From Actinoallomurus bryophytorum (lineage in GTDB: Bacteria; Actinomycetota; Actinomycetes; Streptosporangiales; Streptosporangiaceae): DNA of 64,000 nt. The stretch lies in the NCBI RefSeq assembly GCF_006716425.1, contig NZ_VFOZ01000001.1, forward strand, positions 3,844,001 through 3,908,000, read 5' to 3'. The notes beneath the pieces are model-generated. The model did no database searches and was not told where the DNA came from. It saw only the letters and a list, made by a program, of their open reading frames with translations. Below, in pieces: positions 54,107 through 62,531 of the stretch (its first letter is position 1; each line of letters begins with the position of its first letter). The translations under genes were made by a program, and so were the position numbers.

Positions 54107-55173
54107 ACAAGAAGCGAGTCGGCCTGGTCGGCGCCGCGATCGGCACCGCCGGTGCCGTCGGGGTCGGTGCCGCGGTGGCGGCGCGCAGGTACGCCGTCGG
54201 CCGCGAACGGCTACGACCCGACCCGGATCGGGACGAGCCCTTCGGCGAGCTCCGCGGCCGTCCGCAGACCGTCGTGGCCACCGACGGAGTGCCGCTGCAC
54301 GTCGAGGTCAACGGCCCGGACGACGCCTCCCTCACGGTCGTCTTCAGCCACGGCTACTGCATGACCCAGGACTCCTGGCACTACCAGCGCCGTGATCTCG
54401 CGGACGAGGCCGACGTGCGGATGGTCTTCTGGGACCAGCGCAGCCACGGGCGCTCGGGACGCAGCGACCTGGCCCACGCGACCATCGACCAGTGCGGCGA
54501 CGATCTCCTCGCGGTGATCGAGGCCACCACGGCGCCGGGCCGGCCGGTGGTGCTGGTCGGTCACTCGATGGGCGGGATGACGATCATGGCGCTGGCCGAT
54601 CGGCACCCGGAGCTGTTCGGTGACCGGGTCGCCGGCGTCGCCCTGGTCAATACCTCCTCCGGAGGACTGGCGGAGCTGACGCTCGGCCTGCCGGAGGTGT
54701 TCGGCAAGGTGTTCCGTGCCGCGGTGCCCGGCGTGGTCCGCGGCATCGGCAAGGGCGGCAAACTCGTCGACCGGGGGCGCCGGATCGGCACCGACGTCGC
54801 CTTCGTCATCACGCGGCGGATGGCGTTCGCCGACCGCGCGGTGAGCCCGTCGATCGTGGACTTCGTCGAACGGATGATCGGCTCCACCCCCATCGAGGTG
54901 ATCGCGGACTTCTACCCGACGCTCGCCGCGCACGACAAGCTGGCCGCCCTGGACGTTCTGCGGAAGGTCCCAGCGGTGGTCGTGGTCGGCGACCAGGACC
55001 GCCTCACGCCCCTCGCGCACGGACGGGCCATCGCGGCCGCGCTACCCGAGGCGGAGCTGGTCGAGCTCTCCGGTGGGCACGTCGTGATGCTCGAACGCCC
55101 CCAGGTCGTCACCGACGCCATCGCCGGACTGGTCGAGCGGGCCCGCCCGTTCGCCGAGGAGCGGTCCGCTTGA
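54103..55173 (+). CDS. Alpha/beta hydrolase
   Basis: 356 aa. An N-terminal helix (VGLVGAAIGTAGAVGVGAAV) may anchor it in the membrane. The nucleophile elbow is VGHSMGGMT, the acid GDQDRLTP and the base GGHVVMLE. FSHGYCMTQDSWHYQ is the oxyanion region. The substrate is unknown. Its position between alr and tsaE is conserved in several actinobacteria as far as I recall. It is coupled to alr (ATGA overlap). Confidence 0.93.
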   Translation: MNKKRVGLVGAAIGTAGAVGVGAAVAARRYAVGRERLRPDPDRDEPFGELRGRPQTVVATDGVPLHVEVNGPDDASLTVVFSHGYCMTQDSWHYQRRDLADEADVRMVFWDQRSHGRSGRSDLAHATIDQCGDDLLAVIEATTAPGRPVVLVGHSMGGMTIMALADRHPELFGDRVAGVALVNTSSGGLAELTLGLPEVFGKVFRAAVPGVVRGIGKGGKLVDRGRRIGTDVAFVITRRMAFADRAVSPSIVDFVERMIGSTPIEVIADFYPTLAAHDKLAALDVLRKVPAVVVVGDQDRLTPLAHGRAIAAALPEAELVELSGGHVVMLERPQVVTDAIAGLVERARPFAEERSA

Positions 55174-55229
55174 GCCGTGACGATCACCCCCGGCGGACTT
55201 CGGACGCCGATGACGTGGATGGAGGCTCC

Positions 55230-55691
55230 GTGATCCGGGTACCGACCGACGAGGCCATGCGCGACCTGGGCCGGCGGCTGGCCGGGCTGCTGCGCGCCGG
55301 GGATCTCGTCCTGCTGTCCGGGCCGCTCGGCGCGGGCAAGACCACGCTGACCCAGGGGCTGGGAGACGGTCTGAAGGTCCGCGGACCGATCACGTCGCCG
55401 ACCTTCGTCATCGCGCGCGTGCATCCGTCGCTCGCGGGCGGCCCGTCGCTGGTGCACGCCGACGCCTACCGCCTCGGCGGCCTCGACGAACTCGACGACC
55501 TCGATCTCGATCTCCAGGACGCCGTGACCGTGGTCGAGTGGGGCGGCGGTATCGCCGAGGGCCTGTCCGAGGACCGACTGGAGATCGTGATCGACCGGGA
55601 GGAGACCGACGAGCGCATCGTCGGACTGGCCGGTGTCGGGCCGCGGTGGGCCGCGCTCGGCGAGTGGTCGCCCGGCGACCCAGGGTCTTGA
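55230..55691 (+). CDS. tsaE: tRNA t6A synthesis ATPase TsaE
   Basis: 153 aa. TsaE works with TsaB and TsaD to make t6A at position 37 of ANN-decoding tRNAs. The P-loop is GPLGAGKTTLTQGL, with TSPTFVIARVHPS and HADAYRLGG after it. GTG 55230 is chosen because GGAGG lies 4 nt upstream. A TTG at 55170, which overlaps the hydrolase stop, would add 20 residues without clear homology. Confidence 0.93.
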   Translation: MIRVPTDEAMRDLGRRLAGLLRAGDLVLLSGPLGAGKTTLTQGLGDGLKVRGPITSPTFVIARVHPSLAGGPSLVHADAYRLGGLDELDDLDLDLQDAVTVVEWGGGIAEGLSEDRLEIVIDREETDERIVGLAGVGPRWAALGEWSPGDPGS

Positions 55692-55847
55692 TCGTCTCTG
55701 CGCGCCTGGCTGACCACGTGCGGTGATCTCATGATCCGATTTATTGTTCCTAGATCGATCCAGACCGTGATCTTGCCGTAGTGTCTACCCCCAAACCTCA
55801 TCTTCCTGGCATATAGCGCAAGTTTCCTTTGGGAAGGGAGAGCTCCG

Positions 55848-56567
55848 GTGAGCGGTCATCGTCATGCCGCACGGCCGGCCAGGCGCCATGGGAGCCTCGC
55901 CGCCGCCGGATCCGTCGCTGTCCTCGTGGCCGTGGTGATCGGCGGCGCGACCTGGGCCTCCGGGGTCGGCAGAGGCGGCCACCACACCCTCCACGCACGC
56001 GGTGCGGAGGCGGTCAGCTCCCCGATGAACTCCCTCCACGGTGCCGAACGCGACGCCGTGCCCGGCGCCTGTGACACGCTCAGCGCGAGCCTGGCCAAGC
56101 AGCTCGCCCCCGGCGCGGACCGCAGCGAGACGGTCGCCACGGAGTCCGACCAGCACAGCGAGTGCGCCTGGAGCCTCTTCGCCGCGGACCGCAGCCGTCA
56201 GCTCAACGTCGAGCTGCGCGCCATCGGCGCCGACGGCGGCACGTCGGCCACCGACACCGCGGTCCTCACCTTCAACGACGAATGGCACACCGACCGCGCG
56301 GGGAAGGACCTCGCGGACGGCGCCAAGGTGCATGACAGCCGCGGCGTGACCGGCGTCGGCGAGCAGGCCTACGTCGTCTACACGGTGGACGGTGCGATCG
56401 GCGCGGCCGTCGCCAACGCGCGACTCGCCAACGTCCTCGTCACCGTGCACTACTCCGGTGGCGACCACCTCGAGACCCACGGCAAGCCCATGTCGTCCGG
56501 CCCGGCAGGGGACGGCGCGCTGCAGGCCGCCCGCGACATCATCTCCAAGCTCGAGTCCCACTCGTAA
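55848..56567 (+). CDS. Exported or membrane-anchored protein, function unknown
   Basis: 239 aa from GTG 55848, with AGGGAG 7 nt upstream. A basic N-terminus and one hydrophobic segment (about 17-38, LAAAGSVAVLVAVVIGGATW) form an anchor or signal. The rest is extracytoplasmic, with Cys75 and Cys107 (ACDTL and ECAW) in a region loosely like DUF3558 lipoprotein domains. No cysteine lies at the cleavage site. It sits between tsaE and tsaB with its own 156-nt upstream gap, so it interrupts the t6A cluster. Confidence 0.7.
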   Translation: MSGHRHAARPARRHGSLAAAGSVAVLVAVVIGGATWASGVGRGGHHTLHARGAEAVSSPMNSLHGAERDAVPGACDTLSASLAKQLAPGADRSETVATESDQHSECAWSLFAADRSRQLNVELRAIGADGGTSATDTAVLTFNDEWHTDRAGKDLADGAKVHDSRGVTGVGEQAYVVYTVDGAIGAAVANARLANVLVTVHYSGGDHLETHGKPMSSGPAGDGALQAARDIISKLESHS

Positions 56568-56602
56568 CTCGCAGTGGTCGGAGCGCGCTACGCTCTGGGA
56601 TC

Positions 56603-57268
56603 GTGCTGGTCTTGGCTTTCGATACCGCGACCGCCGCGGTCACCGTCGCACTGAGCGAGTGGGCTCCGGGCCACCCGCCACGGCTCCGAGCCGAGTCCAA
56701 GGTCGTCGACCGCCGCAGGCATGCCGAAGTTCTGGCCCCGGCGATCAACACCGTACTCGGCGAGGCTCAGGTGAGCCGTTCGGAGCTGTCCGCGATCGCC
56801 GTCGGCGTCGGCCCCGGCCCCTACACGGGCCTGCGGGTCGGCCTGGTCACGGCGCGTGCGCTCGGCGCCGTGCTGAAGATCCCCGTACACGGCGTCTGCA
56901 CCCTCGACGCGCTCGCGTGGGAGTCCAAACGCACCGAGCCCTTCGTGGTGGCCACCGACGCGCGCCGCAAAGAGGTCTACTGGGCGCGGTACGACTCGGC
57001 CACCGTACGCATCACCGGCCCCTCGGTCGGCGGCCCCGCCGAGGCCGCCGTCCCCGGCCTGCCCGCACTCGGCGAGGGCGCGCTGCTCTACCCCGACGTG
57101 CTCAAGGGCGAGACGCCGGCACTGCCGTCGGCCGCCGCGATCGCCGAGCTCGTGGTCTCGCGGCTGTCCGGCGGCGCCGGACCGGAGCTGCTGCCGCCCG
57201 AGCCCCTCTACCTTCGCAAGCCCGACGCGCGTGAGCCCGGGCCGCGTAAGCGGGTGATCCCCCGATGA
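56603..57268 (+). CDS. tsaB: tRNA t6A synthesis protein TsaB
   Basis: 221 aa ASKHA-fold partner of TsaD. VLAFDTATAAVTVALSE opens it, and VGVGPGPYTGLRVGLVTARA is the hallmark motif. The GTG start is at 56603. It overlaps rimI by 4 nt (ATGA). TsaB itself is not the catalyst; it supports TsaD. Confidence 0.95.
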   Translation: MLVLAFDTATAAVTVALSEWAPGHPPRLRAESKVVDRRRHAEVLAPAINTVLGEAQVSRSELSAIAVGVGPGPYTGLRVGLVTARALGAVLKIPVHGVCTLDALAWESKRTEPFVVATDARRKEVYWARYDSATVRITGPSVGGPAEAAVPGLPALGEGALLYPDVLKGETPALPSAAAIAELVVSRLSGGAGPELLPPEPLYLRKPDAREPGPRKRVIPR

Positions 57269-57747
57269 AGGTCCGCGAGATGACCCTCGATGACCTGCCC
57301 GGCGTGCTCGAGCTCGAACACCTGCTGTTCACCGACGACGCCTGGTCCGAGGAGACCTACCGCGACGAGCTGGCCGACCCCGGCGGCACGAGGCACTACG
57401 TCCTCGCCGAGGAGGACGACCTGCTCGCGGGCTGGGCCGGGCTGGCCGCCGTCGGCGGGCAGGGCGACGTGCTGACCATCGGCGTACGCCCCGAGCTGCA
57501 GGGCCGGGGAGTCGGGTCGATGCTGCTGACCGCGCTGCTCGACGAGGCCGCCACCCGCCACTGCGGCGAGGTGTTCCTCGACGTACGCGCGGACAACGAC
57601 CGGGCGCGGCGGCTCTACGAGCGGTTCGGCTTCACGGCCGTCGGCGTGCGCAAGCGTTACTACCAGCCGTCCGGAGTGGACGCGATCGTGATGGTGCGGG
57701 AGTCGCGACCGGGCGACGTGCCCGTGCGGCGGGGGGTGGGCACGTGA
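57265..57747 (+). CDS. rimI: Ribosomal-protein-alanine N-acetyltransferase RimI
   Basis: 160 aa GNAT enzyme. It acetylates the N-terminal alanine of S18 in E. coli. The acetyl-CoA loop is [16 protein letters not shown], with [20 protein letters not shown] at the C-terminus. It overlaps both tsaB and tsaD by 4 nt. The tsaB-rimI-tsaD order is conserved. Confidence 0.94.
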   Translation: MKVREMTLDDLPGVLELEHLLFTDDAWSEETYRDELADPGGTRHYVLAEEDDLLAGWAGLAAVGGQGDVLTIGVRPELQGRGVGSMLLTALLDEAATRHCGEVFLDVRADNDRARRLYERFGFTAVGVRKRYYQPSGVDAIVMVRESRPGDVPVRRGVGT

Positions 57748-58775
57748 AGGATCAGCCGCTGGTGCTCGGCATCGAGACGTCCTGCGACGAGACCGGCGTG
57801 GGCGTGGTCCGCGGTCATACCCTCCTCGCGGACGCGATCGCCTCCAGCGTCGACGAACACGCCAGGTTCGGCGGAGTGGTGCCGGAGGTCGCCTCCCGTG
57901 CCCATCTGGAGGCGATGACCCCGACGGTGGACCGTGCGCTGGCCGAGGCCGGAGTCCACCTCGAGGACGTCGACGCGATCGCGGTCACCGCGGGTCCCGG
58001 CCTGGCGGGCGCGCTGCTCGTCGGTGTGGCCGCCGCCAAGGCGTACGCCCTGGGCCTGGACAAGCCGCTGTACGGCGTCAACCACCTCGCCGCCCATGTG
58101 GCCGTCGACCAGCTCGAACACGGGCCGCTGCCCAGGCCGTGCGTGGCCCTGCTCGTCTCCGGCGGGCACTCCTCGCTGCTGCTCGTACCCGACGTCGCCA
58201 CCGACGTACGCCCCTTGGGCGCCACGGTCGACGACGCCGCCGGAGAGGCGTTCGACAAGGTGGCACGGGTGCTCGACCTGGGCTTCCCCGGCGGGCCCTA
58301 TATCGACCGCGCCGCACGCTCGGGCGACCCCGGGTCGATCTTCTTCCCGCGCGGCAAGTACGACGACGGCACCTACGACTTCTCCTTCTCGGGGCTGAAG
58401 ACCGCGGTGGCCCGGTGGGTCGAGTCGCGCGAGCGCGCCGGCGAGCCGGTGCCGGTCGCCGACGTCGCGGCGGCGTTCCAGGAGGCGGTCGTGGACGTGC
58501 TCACCAAGAAGGCCATCGCCGCCTGCAAGGACAACGACGTCTCCCACCTGCTCGTCGGCGGCGGCGTCGCGGCCAACTCCCGGCTGCGGGCGCTCGCCCT
58601 GGCACGCTGCGAGGCCGCCGGAATCCAGCTTCGCGTCCCCAGGCCGAAGCTCTGCACCGACAACGGCGCGATGGTGGCGGCTCTCGGCGCGGAGCTCGTC
58701 GGCGCGGGGCTGGAGCCGTCCGCCCTCGACCTGCCCGCCGACTCGTCCCTGCCGATCACCGAAGTCCTCGTCTGA
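57744..58775 (+). CDS. tsaD: tRNA N6-threonylcarbamoyltransferase TsaD
   Basis: 343 aa. It transfers threonylcarbamoyl to A37 of t[18 protein letters not shown] is the ASKHA phosphate-1 motif; the metal site is NHLAAHV (HxxxH). [12 protein letters not shown] and [13 protein letters not shown] are also typical. The GTG start overlaps rimI by 4 nt. A terminator follows. Confidence 0.97.
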   Translation: MKDQPLVLGIETSCDETGVGVVRGHTLLADAIASSVDEHARFGGVVPEVASRAHLEAMTPTVDRALAEAGVHLEDVDAIAVTAGPGLAGALLVGVAAAKAYALGLDKPLYGVNHLAAHVAVDQLEHGPLPRPCVALLVSGGHSSLLLVPDVATDVRPLGATVDDAAGEAFDKVARVLDLGFPGGPYIDRAARSGDPGSIFFPRGKYDDGTYDFSFSGLKTAVARWVESRERAGEPVPVADVAAAFQEAVVDVLTKKAIAACKDNDVSHLLVGGGVAANSRLRALALARCEAAGIQLRVPRPKLCTDNGAMVAALGAELVGAGLEPSALDLPADSSLPITEVLV

Positions 58776-58780
58776 TCGCG

Positions 58781-58806
58781 CGCCGGGAGTCTGCAGCCTC
58801 CCGGCG
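58781..58806. terminator. Bidirectional terminator after tsaD
   Basis: A perfect 9-bp stem (CGCCGGGAG / CTCCCGGCG) with an 8-nt loop lies between convergent tsaD and the MerR gene. Confidence 0.7.
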
Positions 58807-58817
58807 ACGCGGCCCGC

Positions 58818-59234
58818 TCAGCTCAGTCGCGTGTCGGCGTAGACGGCCATCGCGTCCCGCTGGTACTCCGCGAGACCTTCACTGATCTCCTCGAAGTTGG
58901 CCTTGAACCGCGGGTCGTCGACATAGGTCTGCCCGAGCCCCTTGTACGCGGCCGCGCACGGCTTCCAGAACCGGCAGACACTCTGGAAGTGCACCTCGAC
59001 CTCGGTCTGCACGACAGGATCGTCCACCGGTGCCCCGGCGACCATGAACTCCGCCATCCGGATCATCTGTGCGGTCGTCTCCCGCTGGAAGCGGGCCACG
59101 CCGTCCGTCGAGAGCCCTTTCACGGCCGCCCGCGACTGCTCCCACTGCTCCGGCCAGCGTTCGCGTGCCTCTTCGTCGTGCTCGGAGAAGTCGAAGCCCT
59201 CGAAGAGGTTCTCCGGCCTGTTGATCTTCGGCAT
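58818..59234 (-). CDS. Predicted in-frame short form (TipAS-like) of the MerR gene
   Basis: Internal ATG 59234 (Met116) is preceded by AAGGGAGGTGAGGGAG, a near-perfect Shine-Dalgarno with GGAGGTGA 5 nt away. It would give 138 residues of the TipAS domain only, MPKINRPENLFEG... Streptomyces lividans tipA likewise makes a 144-aa TipAS drug-sequestering protein from the same mRNA. This is inferred from sequence only. Confidence 0.7.
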   Translation of the reverse strand: MPKINRPENLFEGFDFSEHDEEARERWPEQWEQSRAAVKGLSTDGVARFQRETTAQMIRMAEFMVAGAPVDDPVVQTEVEVHFQSVCRFWKPCAAAYKGLGQTYVDDPRFKANFEEISEGLAEYQRDAMAVYADTRLS

Positions 59235-59579
59235 CTCCCTCACCTCCCTTCCGTCCTGAAGCTCGGCGATGGTGCGAGCGACGGTGTGCGCCAGCGTGGT
59301 GAGCCGGTCCCGCTCCGCCAGGAGCCGCCGGTGGTGCGTCCGTAGCGCCTCCACCCGGTCGGCCTGGTGGTCCAGGATCTCCGTGATCTCGGCGAGCCCC
59401 ACGCCCAGCTCCCGCAGCACGAGGATCTGCTGCAGGCGCAGCAGGTCGTCCTCCTCGTAGTGGCGGTGGCCGTTGCCCGCGACCCACGCGGGCGGCAGCA
59501 GCCCGATCTCGTCGTAGTGGCGCAGAGTCCGTGACGTCACCCCGGACATCCGGGCCACATCCGCGATCGACCAGGCCAT
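58818..59579 (-). CDS. MerR-family regulator with TipAS drug-binding domain (TipAL-like)
   Basis: 253 aa, the same length as TipAL of Streptomyces lividans as I recall it. The MerR helix-turn-helix is SIADVARMSGVTSRTLRHYD (residues 4-23), followed by a coiled-coil dimerisation helix. Residues 121-253 are a TipAS domain (ENLFEGFDFSEHDEEAR, FHFQSVCRFWKPC-type segment, YVDDPRFKANFEEISEGLAE). TipAS domains bind thiopeptide or other macrocyclic drugs; a Cys lies in the region where TipAL is modified (FWKPCAAAYKG). An internal ATG with an optimal ribosome-binding site occurs at 59234. It lies 82 nt downstream of an APH-fold gene on the same strand. Confidence 0.93.
   Translation of the reverse strand: MAWSIADVARMSGVTSRTLRHYDEIGLLPPAWVAGNGHRHYEEDDLLRLQQILVLRELGVGLAEITEILDHQADRVEALRTHHRRLLAERDRLTTLAHTVARTIAELQDGREVREMPKINRPENLFEGFDFSEHDEEARERWPEQWEQSRAAVKGLSTDGVARFQRETTAQMIRMAEFMVAGAPVDDPVVQTEVEVHFQSVCRFWKPCAAAYKGLGQTYVDDPRFKANFEEISEGLAEYQRDAMAVYADTRLS
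59241..59248 (-). promoter_or_regulatory. Internal ribosome-binding site for the TipAS-like short form
   Basis: The minus strand carries GGAGGTGA inside the coding region, 5 nt before in-frame ATG 59234. It is stronger than most start-site signals in this window. Confidence 0.65.
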
Positions 59580-59661
59580 GACCGTCTCCCATCGCCGGGC
59601 CGGTACGTCCGGCCCTGGGGTCGACGGTAGAAGTTGACGCGGCGGAAAGGTCAAGCGCCGC

Positions 59662-60594
59662 TCAGAAGCGGGCGGCCGGAGCCCCGAGCTCGATGAGCGC
59701 CTGCTCCAGGAAGTCCTCCAGGGCCGGCATCTCGCCCGGGGTGATCGGCCGGCCGGGGTGTTCGGGCAGGAGGTCGAGCACGGTGCGCAGATCCCAGTAG
59801 GGGTTGTGCCGGTAACCGCCGCAGACCTGGTCGAACGCGCGCAGGAACTGGTCGGCGACCGACACGTCGTAGCGCATGGCGAGGTTCCAGCGCATGTGGG
59901 CGACGTCGACCGCGACCGGGCCGTGTGAGGCGCCGGACCAGTCGACGATGCCGGTGAGCCGCCCGTACGCCCACAGCGTGTTGTCCGGGTGGTAGTCGCG
60001 ATGGATGAAGCGCGGCGTGGCACCGGGGGCCGGACCGGCCGCGACGTCGAACGCCCGCTCCCAGAGCGCCGGGTGCCGGGCGTTGAGCGGCGCGAGGCGT
60101 ACGTCGAGATGGTTGTACGGGCGGTAGGGCGGCATCGTGGACGCACCACCGACCGCGTGCACCGACAGGAGGCCGGCGGCGAGCTGGATGAGGTATTCGG
60201 GCAGCTCCTCGTTGGCCGGGCGCGGCGGATGGCCGAGCAGCCGCGTGATCAGCAGCGTCGGCATCTCGCAGTGGGCGCCCGACGGATCCGCGGCCACGAG
60301 CGACGGCGTGGGGATCTCACAGCCCGCGAGCAGGGTCAGCGCCGCGATCTCGCGCTCGGGCGAGAAGTCGATGTCGATGACCGGCCAGGTGGCCGACGCC
60401 CAGCGCCGCAGCACGAGCCGGTGCACGGTGCCGGAGCGGCTTTCGGCGAGCACCGCGTGGTTGACGTGGGACAGTCCCCCGACGAGCGGCCGGACCATCT
60501 TCACCTCACTGCCCGACCCCAGGCATTCTTCGACCCAGCGCAGCGTGGCCGCGCTCGGTGGCTCGGAGAATCTGGGGAAGGTCACGGCACCCAT
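59662..60594 (-). CDS. Aminoglycoside-phosphotransferase-fold protein (APH family)
   Basis: 310 aa. The kinase-like catalytic loop is FIHRDYHPDNTLW and the metal Asp is in GIVDWSGASHGP. LLITRLLGHPPRP is the hinge region. This is the broad APH/choline-kinase family; the substrate is not shown and resistance should not be assumed. It begins near ATG 60594 (GTG 60585 is also possible) in an AT-rich promoter region and precedes the TipAL-like gene. Confidence 0.88.
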   Translation of the reverse strand: MGAVTFPRFSEPPSAATLRWVEECLGSGSEVKMVRPLVGGLSHVNHAVLAESRSGTVHRLVLRRWASATWPVIDIDFSPEREIAALTLLAGCEIPTPSLVAADPSGAHCEMPTLLITRLLGHPPRPANEELPEYLIQLAAGLLSVHAVGGASTMPPYRPYNHLDVRLAPLNARHPALWERAFDVAAGPAPGATPRFIHRDYHPDNTLWAYGRLTGIVDWSGASHGPVAVDVAHMRWNLAMRYDVSVADQFLRAFDQVCGGYRHNPYWDLRTVLDLLPEHPGRPITPGEMPALEDFLEQALIELGAPAARF

Positions 60595-60750
60595 CCAAAC
60601 GGATTCCGAACCGTATCGGGAGTGATTTTATCAATACCGGACTGAGTAAACGGCATGTCATTGCAGCGTGACGATCCACTTTGGATCTTCATGGCAAACA
60701 AATCTCCGCAAATACCGATGGAGTCAACGTATTACTCAAAGTGCGCCGAA

Positions 60751-60782
60751 ATGGCCGCTCCGGTACATTACGGAGCGGCCAT
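60751..60782. terminator. Terminator after the coiled-coil gene
   Basis: A perfect 12-bp stem (ATGGCCGCTCCG / CGGAGCGGCCAT) with an 8-nt loop starts 6 nt downstream of the coiled-coil stop on the minus strand. The rest of the gap to the APH gene (60595-60750) is AT-rich and holds promoter-like sequence. Confidence 0.75.
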
Positions 60783-60787
60783 CCCGG

Positions 60788-62032
60788 TCACTCCTTGCTC
60801 TCCCTGCGCGGCCTGAACAGCGCCTCCGCCAGCGCGAGCATCGTCTCCTCGAGGGTGATGAGCCGTTTCATGAGGTCCTCGTGCACGGAGGTCATGCGGC
60901 CGCTCATGTCGTGCTGGACGCCGTCGACCCTCTTACTCACGTCCTCGTGCACACCACCCACCTGGCGCAGCAGGTCCTCGCGAAGAATCTCCATATGTTT
61001 CGTGATATCGGCGCGGGACGACTCAATGATCTTCGACAGGGTTTCCTCGGCCTCGTCGCGATCGGGCCGCGCCCGCAGCTCGTCGATGAGCGGGTCGATG
61101 GCCTCGGCGAGCCGTTTCTCCAAGGCGTCGAAACGGTCCGTGGGATCGATGAACGGCCGGTCGCCGATGGCGGCGAGCTTGCGGTGCAGCTCGCCGATCT
61201 CCAGCGTGACCGGCAGCTGGCCGATGCGCTGGTTGATGCCGTCGACCCGGTCGTCGACGCCTTCGATCTTGGCCTCGAGCCCCTGGAAGTGCCCTTCGAC
61301 GCCCTTGAGCTTGCCGGAGAGGCCCTCGACGCGGCCGTCGATGCCGTCGAGACGGCCGCCGACCCCCTCGACCCTGCCGTTGACCGCGTCCAGTCCCTTC
61401 TCGACGCGCTCGGCCATGTCGCTGAGCGACTGGTCGACCTTGCCGGCCACACCGTTGATCTGGTGCTCGAGCTTTTCGGACCGATGCCCCAGGTCGGCGA
61501 GCGTCTTGTCGAGGCGGTTGAACCGTACGGACGCGGCCTCCATCGTGCCGGCCAGCCGGTCCAGCCGCTTGGTCAGGTCGTCCATCTGCTGCGCGGCCCG
61601 CAGCGTCGCGTCGGTGATGCTCTTGCTCGAGTCGAGCACGGTCTGGATGCGGGAGAGGCCTTCGTCGACGTTCTCCGCGATCACCCCTACGTCGGCCCAC
61701 AACGAGGGCAGCTCGGCGACGGGCTTGACCTTCTCGCCGACCGACTCGATGTGCTCGGCCAGCCCCTCGGCCCATTCCGGCGGCTTGCCGTACAACTCGT
61801 CGACCTGGCCGCGGACCGTGTCGAGTTGGGTCGTCAGGCCGCTGAGCTCACGCTCACGCACCTCGCGGAGCAGCCACTCGATGCCTTCGAGTCGCTGATG
61901 GATCTCGTCGAGGACCTGACCTGTCGAGCGCTGCTCGTAAACATGATCTTGAGCAGCGCGGGCCAGCAATTCCCGCATTCGGTCCGAGACCGGTTGACCT
62001 CCTGTCTGCAGGAAGTTGTGATTGGTGTCCAC
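60788..62032 (-). CDS. Large coiled-coil protein with Gly-phased heptads
   Basis: 414 aa from GTG 62032, with AAGGAG 8 nt upstream. Almost the entire chain is predicted coiled coil without membrane segments or a signal peptide. Residues about 190-275 show a repeating pattern of I/V/L-x-G-x-x-x-R/K units (RVEGVGGRLDGIDGRVEGL and so on), and the C-terminal part repeats VHEDVSKRVDGVQHDM-like units. It could be a cytoplasmic scaffold, filament or chaperone-like protein. The family is not recognised. Confidence 0.75.
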   Translation of the reverse strand: MDTNHNFLQTGGQPVSDRMRELLARAAQDHVYEQRSTGQVLDEIHQRLEGIEWLLREVRERELSGLTTQLDTVRGQVDELYGKPPEWAEGLAEHIESVGEKVKPVAELPSLWADVGVIAENVDEGLSRIQTVLDSSKSITDATLRAAQQMDDLTKRLDRLAGTMEAASVRFNRLDKTLADLGHRSEKLEHQINGVAGKVDQSLSDMAERVEKGLDAVNGRVEGVGGRLDGIDGRVEGLSGKLKGVEGHFQGLEAKIEGVDDRVDGINQRIGQLPVTLEIGELHRKLAAIGDRPFIDPTDRFDALEKRLAEAIDPLIDELRARPDRDEAEETLSKIIESSRADITKHMEILREDLLRQVGGVHEDVSKRVDGVQHDMSGRMTSVHEDLMKRLITLEETMLALAEALFRPRRESKE

Positions 62033-62193
62033 CCGGGGAGCTCCTTCGTTTTGCCGGGTCGCCGGCCTGCGCGCGGAAATGGCAGTGGCGTGCGTCGCGA
62101 AGGGCCACTCTAATGACATGACCATGGTCATCGAGCGTAAGCAAAGAAATTCAGGGAAAAGAGATCCTTATCCCGGAGAAGCGGAATGCCGCT

Positions 62194-62409
62194 TTAGTCG
62201 CGGCGATGACGGCCTTCGTAAGGGGCCGGTATCGCATGCGAGTTCACCATGGCCGAGACCACCGGACCGCGTCCGAGCAGGCGGTCCAGCTCGCCACGGC
62301 CGAGGAAGACGCCACGGCAGGCCGCGCACTCCTCCACCGCGACGCCGCCACGTTGAAAGCTGACCATTCCGGCGCCGCACTTGGGACATTGCAGCACGGC
62401 GTCGGTCAT
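62194..62409 (-). CDS. Zinc-ribbon (zf-TFIIB-type) small protein
   Basis: 71 aa from ATG 62409; an ATG four codons upstream is possible. It has CPKCGAGM and EECAACRGVFLGRGELDRL, the pattern of the zf-TFIIB family. The role of these proteins is unknown. The C-terminus is Arg/His-rich. It is a separate leftward gene 161 nt before the coiled-coil start. Confidence 0.82.
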   Translation of the reverse strand: MTDAVLQCPKCGAGMVSFQRGGVAVEECAACRGVFLGRGELDRLLGRGPVVSAMVNSHAIPAPYEGRHRRD

Positions 62410-62531
62410 TGTGTTCCCCATTTCCCCCGAGCGCCCCGACTGGGCGCGCCTTCATGCCGCGCGCGCCGGCACGGATTTCGCGTGCCGCCAAGAGTAGTCA
62501 AGCCAATACGGCAATAGTCGCAGTGTTTACC

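Noticed and set aside
59662-60594. Aminoglycoside-resistance enzyme call for the APH-fold protein
   Set aside because: Only the general kinase fold is supported (HRDYHPDN, VDW). Substrate-specific features are not visible.
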